Source: Geminicoccus roseus DSM 18922
GTDB taxonomy: Bacteria > Pseudomonadota > Alphaproteobacteria > Geminicoccales > Geminicoccaceae
Direction: 5' to 3'
NCBI RefSeq assembly: GCF_000427665.1
Contig: NZ_KE386572.1
Span: 2,814,196 to 2,878,195, forward strand
Length of the DNA: 64,000 bases
In this document: positions 25,019 to 32,593 of the stretch, in pieces
Layout of the letters: each line of letters begins with the position of its first letter
Numbering within the stretch: the stretch's first letter is position 1
Translations under genes and position numbers: made by a program
Notes under the pieces: model-generated
Seen by the model: the letters and a program-made list of their open reading frames with translations, nothing else
Told to the model about the DNA's origin: nothing
Database searches by the model: none

Positions 25019-27361
25019 TCACCGGGCGGCCGGCGTCAGCTCCAGCCGGACCGGCAGGTCGCGCGAGGGCAGCGTGGTCCGCCGGTCGGCGGCGTAGCGG
25101 TCGACCCCGTCGCCGAACCAGCGCGACCAGGGATGCCCGCTCTGTCCGCCGGCGGCGACGATCTGGATCGCGTCGGGCTCCGCCAGGTCCACCAGGATCC
25201 GCAGGCTGGCTGCGTGGGTGACGGTCCGGCGCACCAGGGCCGGATCGACCGAGGCACCGGCGACGTCGACGCTGTACGGATCGCCGGCCTTCCTGGCGGC
25301 GTGGCCGAACAGGCGGCCCAGGACGGGCACGCTGTCCAGCACCGGATGCGGCAGGAGCGCGGTCTGGACCTCGTGCAGGGACCAGGCCTCCCGCTCCGGC
25401 CCGAACGTCGCCACCAGGGCCTGGTGCGCCTGCGCCAGGGCCCGGGCGGCCAGCGCCGCGCAGTCTTCCGTCACCGGAGTGCGCCGGTCGTCGCACCAGG
25501 CCTGTCGCTGGCGGACCACCCGGACCAGGAACGCACCGCGCAGGCCGCCGACTTCGCCGGCGGCAGCGCCCAGTTCGTCGCTGCGGACCAGCCGCGACAG
25601 ATGCTCGGCGAACGCCAGGAACAGCCCGGCCCGCCAGCTGTCCTCGGCCATCGTGCCGTCCCAGCCGCGCATGGCGTCGCGCAGTTCCGCCAGGGCCGGC
25701 GGCAACCCGTCCGTCCGGAGCAGGACCGGCAGCAGGTCGCGGGCGAAGCCGGAGCGATGGTCGCGCTGGATCCGGATCAGGTCGGTGCCGTCCAGCCGGT
25801 CGCGCCCCGCCAGGAGGGCCTCGATCCGCCGGCGCCGCCAGACCGGCTCGGCGGTGGCGCTGATCGTGTAGGGGTAGTCGCCGTCCTCGACCCGGTCGTT
25901 GCCGTTGGCGACAACGCCCGTGGCCGGATCGAGCCTGACCGGCAGCTGGTCGGCCGGGATCGTTCCGACCCAGTCGGACTCCCCGCTGGCGCCGTCGCCC
26001 GGCATGGAGCCGTCGCCGCTGCGCCGGATCGGCACCGCGCCGGCCACCAGCAGCCCGACCGCGCCGGTCGCGTCGGCGGCGACGAAGTTCTGGACCGGGT
26101 TGCGATACGCCGCCAGCACGGTGCGCAGTTCCTGGAGGTCGGCGGCATGAGCCAGGCGGAAGCCCGCCGCGATCGTGGTGTCGGCGGGATCGAGCGCCGT
26201 CCAGGAAAGGCTCAGCACCGTGCCGGGCCGGGCGGCATCCTCCATGAGGTCGGAGATCACCGGGCCGTGCCGGGTCCGGCGCACCTCAAGCGTCTCTGGC
26301 TGGCCGCCCGCGACCCGGATCGTCTCCTGGCGCAGCTCGAACGGCTGCGGACCGTCCGGGGTGAGGTAGCGGGACGGATCGGCCGGATCCAGGGTCTCGA
26401 CGAACAGGTCCTGCACGTCGGCGCCGGTGGTGGTCAGGCTCCAGGCAAGCGTGTCGTTGCGGCCGATCACCACGAACGGCAGGCCCGGCATGGTGGCGCC
26501 GGTGACGGCAAGGCCGGGGGCGCGCAGATGCGCCAGGTACCACACCCCGGGCGTGCGCAGTTCGAGATGCGGGTCGCCGGCCAGGAGGGCGGCGCCGCTG
26601 GCGCTGCGCGAGGCCGCCACCGCGAAGGCGTTGGAGCCGGTGCCGGGCCCGGGAGGAGCCGGGAGCGTCGCCAAGAGCCGGCTGGCCCGGGCCGCCGGCA
26701 GGGCCTGCCGCTCCGGCTCTGGCGCTTGGATGCCCGGCCAGAGGTCCTGGAGCTGGTCCGGCGAGAGCAGCCCGGCTAGGCGGCTGCGCAGCAGCTCGCC
26801 GTTCATGTCGCCGTCCAGGGTCAGCGCCATCATCTTGATCCAGACCGCGCTGTCCGCCGCGGTCCAGGGCTCCGGCTCGTGCCAGAAGATCCAGAACTCC
26901 GGCGGCAGCAGGCGGTCGCGGCCCTCGATCCAGTCGTTGATGCCCCGGACATAGGCGTCCAGCAGGTCGCGGGAATGGGGATCCAGTGCCGCCAGCGACG
27001 CTTCGGCCGCCTGGCGCAGGCCCAGCACCCGCAGGTAGCGGTCCACCGGCAGCGCTGCGGCGCCGACCACCTCCGCCAGCCTGCCCTGGGCGACCCGGCG
27101 CTGGAACTCCATCTGCCAGAGCCGGTCCTGCGCCTGGGCGTAGCCCAGCGCCCGGTAGGCGTCGCGCTCGCTGGACGCCTGAATATGCGGCACGCCGAAC
27201 ACGTCGCGGGCGATGGTGGCCGGGCCGTCCAGCCCCTGAAGCGCCTGGCTGCCGCGGATCCCGGGCAGCGAGCCGATCCCGATCGCCAGGACCGGGAGCG
27301 CAGCGGCGGCGGCCGCGAGGGCGAGGGCGCCGGCCAGCCGGCGCAGCGCCCGCCTGGCCAT
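25019..27361 (-). CDS. Penicillin acylase family protein (Ntn-hydrolase), exported
   Basis: 780-residue precursor of an N-terminal-nucleophile amidohydrolase. Residues 1-30 form a signal anchor/peptide (RRALRRLAG followed by an Ala/Leu core), so it acts in the periplasm. The alpha-chain begins with ATIARDVFGVPHIQA and GYAQAQDRLWQME. The autoproteolytic nucleophile is Ser243 in PGTGSNAFAV, followed by LLAGDPHLEL, and NDTLAWSLTTTGADVQD lies in the oxyanion region, as in penicillin G acylase and quorum-signal acylases. Members cleave penicillins, N-acyl homoserine lactones or other amides; substrate is not predictable. Start ATG overlaps the HAD gene stop (TGATG), so the two are translated from one message. 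Confidence 0.9.
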   Translation of the reverse strand: MARRALRRLAGALALAAAAAALPVLAIGIGSLPGIRGSQALQGLDGPATIARDVFGVPHIQASSERDAYRALGYAQAQDRLWQMEFQRRVAQGRLAEVVGAAALPVDRYLRVLGLRQAAEASLAALDPHSRDLLDAYVRGINDWIEGRDRLLPPEFWIFWHEPEPWTAADSAVWIKMMALTLDGDMNGELLRSRLAGLLSPDQLQDLWPGIQAPEPERQALPAARASRLLATLPAPPGPGTGSNAFAVAASRSASGAALLAGDPHLELRTPGVWYLAHLRAPGLAVTGATMPGLPFVVIGRNDTLAWSLTTTGADVQDLFVETLDPADPSRYLTPDGPQPFELRQETIRVAGGQPETLEVRRTRHGPVISDLMEDAARPGTVLSLSWTALDPADTTIAAGFRLAHAADLQELRTVLAAYRNPVQNFVAADATGAVGLLVAGAVPIRRSGDGSMPGDGASGESDWVGTIPADQLPVRLDPATGVVANGNDRVEDGDYPYTISATAEPVWRRRRIEALLAGRDRLDGTDLIRIQRDHRSGFARDLLPVLLRTDGLPPALAELRDAMRGWDGTMAEDSWRAGLFLAFAEHLSRLVRSDELGAAAGEVGGLRGAFLVRVVRQRQAWCDDRRTPVTEDCAALAARALAQAHQALVATFGPEREAWSLHEVQTALLPHPVLDSVPVLGRLFGHAARKAGDPYSVDVAGASVDPALVRRTVTHAASLRILVDLAEPDAIQIVAAGGQSGHPWSRWFGDGVDRYAADRRTTLPSRDLPVRLELTPAAR

Positions 27362-27996
27362 CAGCCGGCCGGGCCCAACAGGCCCTGCTCCACCAGCCAG
27401 GCGCGCAGCAAAGCGGGCTCGGTGAACCGATGGGCCCGCCAGCCGCGGGCCTGGGCCGCCGCCACGTTGGCCGGGTTGTCGTCGATGAACAGGAGCCGGT
27501 CCGGCGCCTTGCCCAGATCGTCCTCGACATGGGCGAAGATGCGCGGGTCGGGCTTGATCATCTTCAGCTCGCCGGAGACGTAGATCTTCGCGAACTCCTC
27601 GAAGAACGGGTAGCCCGGGTCGTGGCGGACCAGCGGCAGGGTCTCGACCGACCAGTTGGTCAGCGCCACCAGATGGGTGTCGCGCGCCGCCAGCTCATCC
27701 AGGATCGCGACGCTGCCATGGATCGGCCCCTTGATCATCTCGATCCAGCGGCTCTTCCAGGCGCGCAGCGGCATCTCGTGATGCGGATGGGCCGCCAGCA
27801 GCTCGGCGATCCCCTCGTCCATCATGCGGCCGGCATCGAACTGCTCGTTCCAGGCGCCGCTCGCGACATGGGTGAGGAAATGCTCCATCGCCGCCGGATC
27901 GTCGAAGATCGTCCGGTACAGGTAGCGGGGGTTCCAGTCGACCAGCACGCCGCCCAAGTCGAACACCACCGTCTCGACGCCGCGATCTTCCGTCAT
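27361..27996 (-). CDS. HAD-superfamily hydrolase (subfamily IA phosphatase)
   Basis: 211-residue haloacid-dehalogenase-type phosphatase. Motif I is VVFDLGGVLVDWNP near residue 10 (Asp nucleophile; the second Asp position is Gly, as in the YihX/epoxide-hydrolase-N subgroup), motif II is ALTNWS near residue 115, motif III Lys is in GELKMIKPDPRIF, and motif IV is LLFIDDNPANV. It precedes the penicillin acylase gene with a one-base overlap. Substrate unknown, probably a sugar phosphate or small phosphoester. Confidence 0.9.
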   Translation of the reverse strand: MTEDRGVETVVFDLGGVLVDWNPRYLYRTIFDDPAAMEHFLTHVASGAWNEQFDAGRMMDEGIAELLAAHPHHEMPLRAWKSRWIEMIKGPIHGSVAILDELAARDTHLVALTNWSVETLPLVRHDPGYPFFEEFAKIYVSGELKMIKPDPRIFAHVEDDLGKAPDRLLFIDDNPANVAAAQARGWRAHRFTEPALLRAWLVEQGLLGPAG

Positions 27997-28162
27997 GCGA
28001 TCCGTCCCTGAAAATAAGCTGGGATGCCGCTACGACCGGCCCGAAGCATCATCAAGTCGCTTCTCGACGGGCCGGTGACACGGCGGCATCTTGGCCCGGC
28101 CTGCGTCACACCCCGGGCACACCGGCCTTACCGGGTCCCACCGTCTCCTTGGGGTTCCTTTC

Positions 28163-28717
28163 ATGCCGCTCGTTCCGATCGCCCCTCCCGATTTCGATGT
28201 CGAGATCGACCTGCGCTATGCGACGGAGCGCAACTTCACCGGCCGGCCCGTCTATGCCCGTGCCCTGCCGCTCCTGCACCCGGCCGCCGCGGCAGGACTG
28301 CGGCGGGCCATCGACCTTGCGCGGCCGCTCGGCCTGCGTCTGAAGCTGTTCGACCTGTACCGGCCGCCGGAAGCGCAGTGGAAGCTCTGGAACCATACGC
28401 CCGACCCGGAATTCCTGGCGGTGCCCTGGCGCGGCTCGCCCCATGGCCGCGGGGTCGCGGTGGACCTGACCCTCCTGGACGAGCAAGGCCGGGAACTCGA
28501 CATGGGGACCGAGTTCGACGCGTTCACGCCCCGCTCTCACCATGGCGACCAGGAGATCCCGGTGGCGGCCCAGCGCAACCGTCTCGTCCTGCTCGGGCTC
28601 ATGACCGCCGCCGGGTTCGACTTCTATCGGGCCGAGTGGTGGCACTACCAGCTGTTCGACGCGCGCGCCCTTTATCCCCTGATCGCGGACGGTGCGGCGG
28701 CGCCCGCCATGATGTGA
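28163..28717 (+). CDS. D-alanyl-D-alanine dipeptidase (VanX/DdpX family)
   Basis: 184-residue Zn-dependent dipeptidase that splits D-Ala-D-Ala. The VanX signature is complete: SPHGRGVAVDLTL near residue 92 (His and Asp Zn ligands), EWWHYQ near residue 164 (catalytic Glu and Zn-ligand His), and RPPEAQ with the Arg that stabilises the intermediate. No signal peptide is seen. Without vanH/vanA neighbours it is more likely a wall-recycling enzyme than a glycopeptide-resistance factor, as in other Gram-negative bacteria. A CCCGCC/GGCGGG hairpin lies between its stop and the FMN riboswitch. Confidence 0.92.
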   Translation: MPLVPIAPPDFDVEIDLRYATERNFTGRPVYARALPLLHPAAAAGLRRAIDLARPLGLRLKLFDLYRPPEAQWKLWNHTPDPEFLAVPWRGSPHGRGVAVDLTLLDEQGRELDMGTEFDAFTPRSHHGDQEIPVAAQRNRLVLLGLMTAAGFDFYRAEWWHYQLFDARALYPLIADGAAAPAMM

Positions 28718-28780
28718 CGGCGCTTGCGGGCGGCGTGCAGCGCATCCTATTGCTTCTCCGCCCGCCGACCGGCGGGTGAT

Positions 28781-28932
28781 GATCTCAGGGCGGGGCGGAA
28801 ATCCCCACCGGCGGTGGTCGCGGCGGAAACGCCGCGCGAGCCCGCGAGCGCCTGCCGGCCGGAAGGCCGGCTGGGTCAGCAGACTCCGGTGCGATCCCGG
28901 GGCCGACGGTCACAGTCCGGATGAAAGAGATC
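28781..28932 (+). promoter_or_regulatory. FMN riboswitch (RFN element)
   Basis: The closing helix P1 is GATCTC (28781-28786) with GAGATC (28927-28932). Between them are the conserved blocks of the RFN element: AGGGCGGGGCGGAAATCCCCACCGGCGG split over the first helices, AGCCCGCGAGC, GGTCAGCAGACTCCGGTG, and GGGGCCGACGGTCACAGTCCGGATGAAAG (each cited in part). FMN binding normally lowers expression of the gene downstream, here ribH2, whose start is 78 bases beyond. No clear poly-U terminator follows, so control may act on translation. Confidence 0.95.
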
Positions 28933-29010
28933 GGCCGCCTCGTCCTGTTCCGGCCGGGGCTGCTGTCACCATGCCCTGATTCATGAACCGGCAACCCGAG
29001 GAAGCCGCCC

Positions 29011-29466
29011 GTGGATCAGTCTTCTTCCCGTTTCGCCTTCGTCCAGGCCTGCTGGCACAAGGACATCGTCGACCAGAGCCGTGACGCCTTCCTGCAGGCC
29101 ATGGCCGAGGGCGGCGTCGCCCGTTCCCAGATCGACCTGTTCGAGGTGCCCGGCGCGTTCGAGATTCCCCTGCACGCCAAGCTGCTGGCGAAGTCCGGCC
29201 GCTACCAGGCGGTGGTCGGCGCCGGCCTGGTGGTCGACGGCGGCATCTATCGCCACGAGTTCGTCGCCCAGGCGGTGATCTCCGGGCTGATGCAGGTCCA
29301 GCTCGAGACCGAGGTGCCGGTCCTCTCGGCGGTCCTGACCCCGCAGCACTTCCACGAGCACGCCATCCACCAGGAATTCTTCACCCGCCACTTCCAGGTG
29401 AAGGGCCGCGAGGCGGCGTCGGCCTGCCTGGCGATCACCGCGGCGGTGGCGAAGCTGCCGCGATGA
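29011..29466 (+). CDS. ribH: 6,7-dimethyl-8-ribityllumazine synthase, type II
   Basis: Penultimate step of riboflavin synthesis: condenses 5-amino-6-ribitylaminouracil with 3,4-dihydroxy-2-butanone 4-phosphate. The 151-residue protein reads VPGAFEIPLHAKLL and GAGLVVDGGIYRHEFVAQAV, then LETEVPVLSAVLTPQHFHEH; the tryptophan in QACWHKDIV at the substrate site and the HFHEH stretch are of the decameric RibH2 form known from Brucella and rhizobia. Start is GTG 29011 with GAGGAAG seven bases upstream; an ATG at 28983 is out of frame. It stands alone behind its riboswitch, without ribB, ribD or ribE. Confidence 0.94.
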   Translation: MDQSSSRFAFVQACWHKDIVDQSRDAFLQAMAEGGVARSQIDLFEVPGAFEIPLHAKLLAKSGRYQAVVGAGLVVDGGIYRHEFVAQAVISGLMQVQLETEVPVLSAVLTPQHFHEHAIHQEFFTRHFQVKGREAASACLAITAAVAKLPR

Positions 29467-29544
29467 AGGGCAGGGGGTCCCGTCCGCACGGGACGGGGCC
29501 CCGGCCGCCGAGAGCTGCCGGCGCCGCTGTCGACCGCGCCATCG

Positions 29545-29781
29545 TCAACCTTCCTCCTGGTCCGGGTTCTCCGCGAGCCATTCCTTGAAGGAAAGGCGGG
29601 TCTTGGCCGGGATCGCGCTCTGGATGACCGACCGCACGTGCTCGGCCTTGCGGTCATTGCCGGCAAGGGCCCGGGCCACATGCCGGATGAGTTCGGCATC
29701 CTCTTCCCGTATCGACACCTCGACCCGCTTCATGCCGGCCTTCTTCATGCGATGGCGATAGGCTTGCAGAGACTCCTTCAT
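29545..29781 (-). CDS. Small antitoxin-like protein, no toxin partner seen
   Basis: 78-residue basic/acidic protein. The N-terminal part MKESLQAYRHRMKKAGMKRV followed by EVSIREEDAELIRHVARAL resembles small antitoxin-like proteins in which a basic helix leads into a short strand and a helix (ribbon-helix-helix or MazE-like); the C-terminal tail LSFKEWLAENPDQEEG could be a partner-binding segment. AAGGAAA sits eight bases before the ATG, supporting a real gene. No toxin-like gene lies within 200 bases on either side, so the antitoxin role is only a resemblance. Confidence 0.6.
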   Translation of the reverse strand: MKESLQAYRHRMKKAGMKRVEVSIREEDAELIRHVARALAGNDRKAEHVRSVIQSAIPAKTRLSFKEWLAENPDQEEG

Positions 29782-29935
29782 GGGCTGGATTTCCTTTTGG
29801 CGGCCGGATTATCGGGGTGAAGAACAAAATCGGACCATCATGAATCGATGGGTGAAATCCTGGATCATGATCAATCTGCCAAGTATTCGTCGTCATCCGG
29901 CTGCCTGAGGCCAGCCGGAGGCAGGAAAGTCCGGC

Positions 29936-30991
29936 TCAACCGAAAATGAAGTCGGCCGGCTTGAGCACGAGCGGGTCCTGCCCGATAGTCTGCACGAGGA
30001 CGTCGCTGCGATCGTCGAACCAGACCGTCACCGCGGTCGTGCCGTTGTCGAAGATGTCGAGCTGGTCGAACCCGTCGATCTCGTAGCCGCTGACGTCGAT
30101 CCGGTCCTTGCCGCTCTCGAAATCGCCGATCAGGTCGTAGCCGCTGTTCGGGCCGAGCACGAACACGTCGCGGCCGCCGGTCACCTCGCCTTCGACAAAG
30201 GCGAAATCGCCCCACAGGACGTCGTTGCCGGGTCCGCCGACCAGCACGTCGTCGCCGCCCCGAACGTCGAGCGCCGGCCGGCCGATGCCGGCCTCGAAGG
30301 CGTCGCCGAACAGGCTGTCATTGCCGGAGCCGCCGACGAGCCGGTCGTTCTGGCCCCAGGCGGCGCCGGACATCTCGTAGGCGTCGCCATACAGCTGGTC
30401 CTGGCCGTCGCCGCCATGGAGATGGTCGCGGCCGCCACGCGTCTCGTGGGCCATGGTGTAGGCATCGCCGAACAGCCGGTCGTCGCCCTGGCCGCCATAG
30501 AGATGGTCGGCGGTGCCCCAGGCGTCGCCCCACATCTCGTAGGCCTCGCCGAACATGTTGTCCCGGCCCAGGCCGCCATAGAGATAGTCGGAGCCGCCGA
30601 GCGTCCGGTTGGACATCTCGAAGGCGTCGCCGAACAAATTGTCGTGGCCCCAGCCGCCGAAGATCTGGTCGCCGCCGCCTTCCGCCCGGCCGGTCATCGT
30701 GAAGGCGTCGCCGAACAGGTTGTCCTGGCCGCGCCCGCCGTCGATGCGGTCGCTGCCGCCGTGGCCGTGGGCGGTGAGCACCCAGGCATCGCCCAGCACG
30801 TTGTCCTGCGCGGCTCCGCCCGTGATCACGTCATGGCCGCCCTGCCGGTTCAGGAAGCCGCCGACTTCCTCCACCCCGTCCGGATTGCCGGCGGTGTAGC
30901 GGTCGCCGAAAATATAGTTGTCCTCGTCGTCGCCGAAGATGAAGTCGCTTGCATTGGCAGCCTTGCCCATGCCGCCGATGATGATTGCCAT
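29936..30991 (-). CDS. RTX calcium-binding repeat protein, probable type I secretion substrate
   Basis: 351-residue acidic Gly/Asp-rich protein with no signal peptide. The core is a series of repeats of the form xDxLxGGxGxDxLFGDAxxMxxxxxGG; the leading Asp of each falls at residues 54, 81, 108, 135, 162, 189, 216, 248 and 275, an exact 27-residue period apart from one five-residue insertion. Each holds an RTX nonapeptide that should bind Ca2+ in a parallel beta-roll. The last 75 residues (DVFVLGPNSGYDLIGDFESG onward) are the usual RTX C-terminal secretion region. ATG 30991 has AGGGAG eight bases upstream. No HlyB/HlyD/TolC genes are in the window. It is the last gene after three Asn/Gly-repeat genes on the same strand. 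Confidence 0.87.
   Translation of the reverse strand: MAIIIGGMGKAANASDFIFGDDEDNYIFGDRYTAGNPDGVEEVGGFLNRQGGHDVITGGAAQDNVLGDAWVLTAHGHGGSDRIDGGRGQDNLFGDAFTMTGRAEGGGDQIFGGWGHDNLFGDAFEMSNRTLGGSDYLYGGLGRDNMFGEAYEMWGDAWGTADHLYGGQGDDRLFGDAYTMAHETRGGRDHLHGGDGQDQLYGDAYEMSGAAWGQNDRLVGGSGNDSLFGDAFEAGIGRPALDVRGGDDVLVGGPGNDVLWGDFAFVEGEVTGGRDVFVLGPNSGYDLIGDFESGKDRIDVSGYEIDGFDQLDIFDNGTTAVTVWFDDRSDVLVQTIGQDPLVLKPADFIFG
30169..30838 (-). repeat. 81-base in-frame repeats of the RTX gene
   Basis: The DNA encoding the 27-residue RTX units repeats every 81 bases (one interval is 96). Copies have diverged at many positions but the GGxGxDxLFGDA coding core is kept, which indicates old duplication under protein-level selection. 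Confidence 0.8.
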
Positions 30992-31101
30992 GGCTTTCAC
31001 TCCCTGATCTGATGTCAACGGTTCTGGCTGGATCACCGTCCCCGACGGGCTGGACCTTGTCTGCAGGACGTCCGCGGGATGCTGAACGAGCGGTGCTCGT
31101 G

Positions 31102-31575
31102 TCAGCGACCGTTGCCGTTGCCGTTTCCGTTGCCGCTACCGGTGTTGCCATTCCCGTTGCCATTGCCGTTGCCGCTGGCACCGCCCTGGCCGGAACCGCT
31201 GCTGCCGTTGCCGCGTGAATCGCCGACGCCGTCATTGCCGCGGTTGTTGCCGAGATTGTTGTTGCCGTTGTTATTGCCGAGATTGTTGTTGCCGTTGTTG
31301 TTGCCCTGGCCGTCGCTGCTCAGGGTGGGCGTGTCGGGTCCGCCCGCTTTTGCATCCGACCTCCCGGCCAGCTGGGAGTCGTCGCCGAACCAGCGCTGCC
31401 AGTAGTCGGTCAGGTAGCGGTCCTCGGCGACCCGGCGGACACCCAGGTCAAGTTCCGGCGGCCCGACCCAGGACATCGCGGCGGCGCTGGTGGATCCGGC
31501 CATGAACAGGAGCGGGGCAAGCAGCATCCGGGGGAGCGGCCTGGTGTTCCGCCCGGGCCCGCCGGGGCCGCTCAT
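31102..31575 (-). CDS. Secreted Asn/Gly-rich repeat protein with a unique N-terminal segment
   Basis: 157 residues. A long signal peptide (RMLLAPLLFMAGSTSAAA, cleavage near residue 33) is followed by a non-repetitive segment of about 55 residues (WVGPPELDLGVRRVAEDRYL through SQLAGRSDAKAGG) and then a low-complexity tail of Gly, Asn and Ser (GNNNGNNNLG units, then GNGNGNGN). The ATG overlaps the stop of the preceding repeat gene (ATGA, 31572-31575), so the two are translationally coupled. The function is unknown; the unique segment may be an anchor or adaptor and the tail may pack with the neighbouring repeat proteins. I recognise no family for the unique part. Confidence 0.78.
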   Translation of the reverse strand: MSGPGGPGRNTRPLPRMLLAPLLFMAGSTSAAAMSWVGPPELDLGVRRVAEDRYLTDYWQRWFGDDSQLAGRSDAKAGGPDTPTLSSDGQGNNNGNNNLGNNNGNNNLGNNRGNDGVGDSRGNGSSGSGQGGASGNGNGNGNGNTGSGNGNGNGNGR

Positions 31576-32054
31576 CGGTCGATCCCGTTGCCGTTGCCGT
31601 TGAAGCGGCCGATGTTGCGGTTGCCGTTCAGGTTTCCGCCGTTCCGGTTGCCGTTGAAGCTGCCGATATTGGCGTTGCCGTTGCCGTTGCCGGAATTGTA
31701 GCTGCCGTTGTTCCGGCCGATATTGGCGTTGCCATTGTCGCTGCCGGTATTGTGGCTGCCGTTGCCGATCCCGATGTTGTGGTTGCCGTTGTTATGGCCG
31801 GAGTTCTGGTAACCGTTGTGGTTGCCGATGTTGCCATGGCCGCCGTTGTGGTTGCCGACGTTATTGTTGCCGGTGTTGTTGTTGCCGACATTGTTGGTGC
31901 CGGTGTTGTTCCGTCCGACATTGCCGTTGTCGAACATGCCGCCGGCAAACGACGAGAACGAGCGTGTTCCGTTGCCCTGCGCGGCGGCCTGGTCGATCGC
32001 CAGGAGCGGCGCGGCGGCAAGGGCGATGACGGCGATGGCTGTCGCTGGTCTCAT
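31572..32054 (-). CDS. Secreted Asn/Gly pentapeptide-repeat protein
   Basis: 160 residues: a signal peptide (AIAVIALAAAPLLAIDQAAA, cleavage after about residue 25), a short lead-in, then almost the whole mature chain in five-residue units of the form (V/T/I/S)GxxN, such as VGRNN TGTNN VGNNN TGNNN VGNHN. This is the pattern of the Pentapeptide_2 type repeat best known from mycobacterial PPE proteins and expected to form a regular beta-helix-like rod. AGGAAAGG precedes the ATG. It is the middle gene of three related ones and is coupled to the next. No enzymatic motif is visible; a structural role at the cell surface is inference. Confidence 0.8.
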   Translation of the reverse strand: MRPATAIAVIALAAAPLLAIDQAAAQGNGTRSFSSFAGGMFDNGNVGRNNTGTNNVGNNNTGNNNVGNHNGGHGNIGNHNGYQNSGHNNGNHNIGIGNGSHNTGSDNGNANIGRNNGSYNSGNGNGNANIGSFNGNRNGGNLNGNRNIGRFNGNGNGIDR

Positions 32055-32155
32055 GGCGTTGATCCTTTCCTGGGTGGGGCGGGGACATCCCCCGTGCCGG
32101 GGAAGGCACGGGGGACTCCTCGCGACGTCAGAAGGTCATCGGTGACCTGTCTGGA

Positions 32156-32593
32156 TCACCACGCCCGGCCGCGATTGCCGTTGCCGTTGTAGTTGCCGTT
32201 GTCGTTGCCGCGGTTTCCGCTGCCGTTGTAGCTGCCGTTGTTGCTGCCGCGGTTGTCGTTGCCGTTGACGTTACCGTTGCCGTAGCCGCGGTTGTATCGG
32301 CCGTTCAGGTTGCCGTTGGCCGAGCCGTAGTTGAAGTTGCCGTTCTCGTTGCCGTTGTAGGAGCCCTTGTTGTGGCTGCCGTTCTTGTTGCCGTTCCAGT
32401 TGCCCCTGTTGTCGTTGCCGTTGCCGTTGCCATTGTAGGACCCGGCATTGGAGTTGCCGTTGTAGTTGCCGTTATGGTTGCCGACATTGCCATTCCCGTT
32501 CCCATTGCCGTTGTTGTTGCCTCCCGCCATTGCGGTCGCGGAGACCAGGCCGAGAACGGCAACCGAGCAGAGAAGAATTTTCAGACCACGCAT
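32156..32593 (-). CDS. Secreted Asn/Gly-repeat protein, first gene of the repeat operon
   Basis: 145 residues: signal peptide RGLKILLCSVAVLGLVSATAMA, then a 122-residue mature chain of which about three-quarters is Asn or Gly. The repeat is close to GNxNG/GSYNGN with aromatic or charged residues (Tyr, Trp, Phe, Asp, Arg, Lys) spaced through it. GGGAG precedes the ATG at 32593. Transcription would start in the A/T-rich region upstream and could continue through the other two repeat genes to the RTX gene; gaps are 101 bases, minus 4 and 110. It lacks the Gln positions of curlin repeats, so it is not a curli subunit in the known sense. Function unknown. Confidence 0.8.
   Translation of the reverse strand: MRGLKILLCSVAVLGLVSATAMAGGNNNGNGNGNGNVGNHNGNYNGNSNAGSYNGNGNGNDNRGNWNGNKNGSHNKGSYNGNENGNFNYGSANGNLNGRYNRGYGNGNVNGNDNRGSNNGSYNGSGNRGNDNGNYNGNGNRGRAW

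Noticed and set aside
31102-32593. Tandem GTTGCC-type DNA repeats looking like a CRISPR or satellite array
   Set aside because: The repeats are in frame, follow signal peptides and have no unique spacers of constant length; they encode Asn/Gly units.
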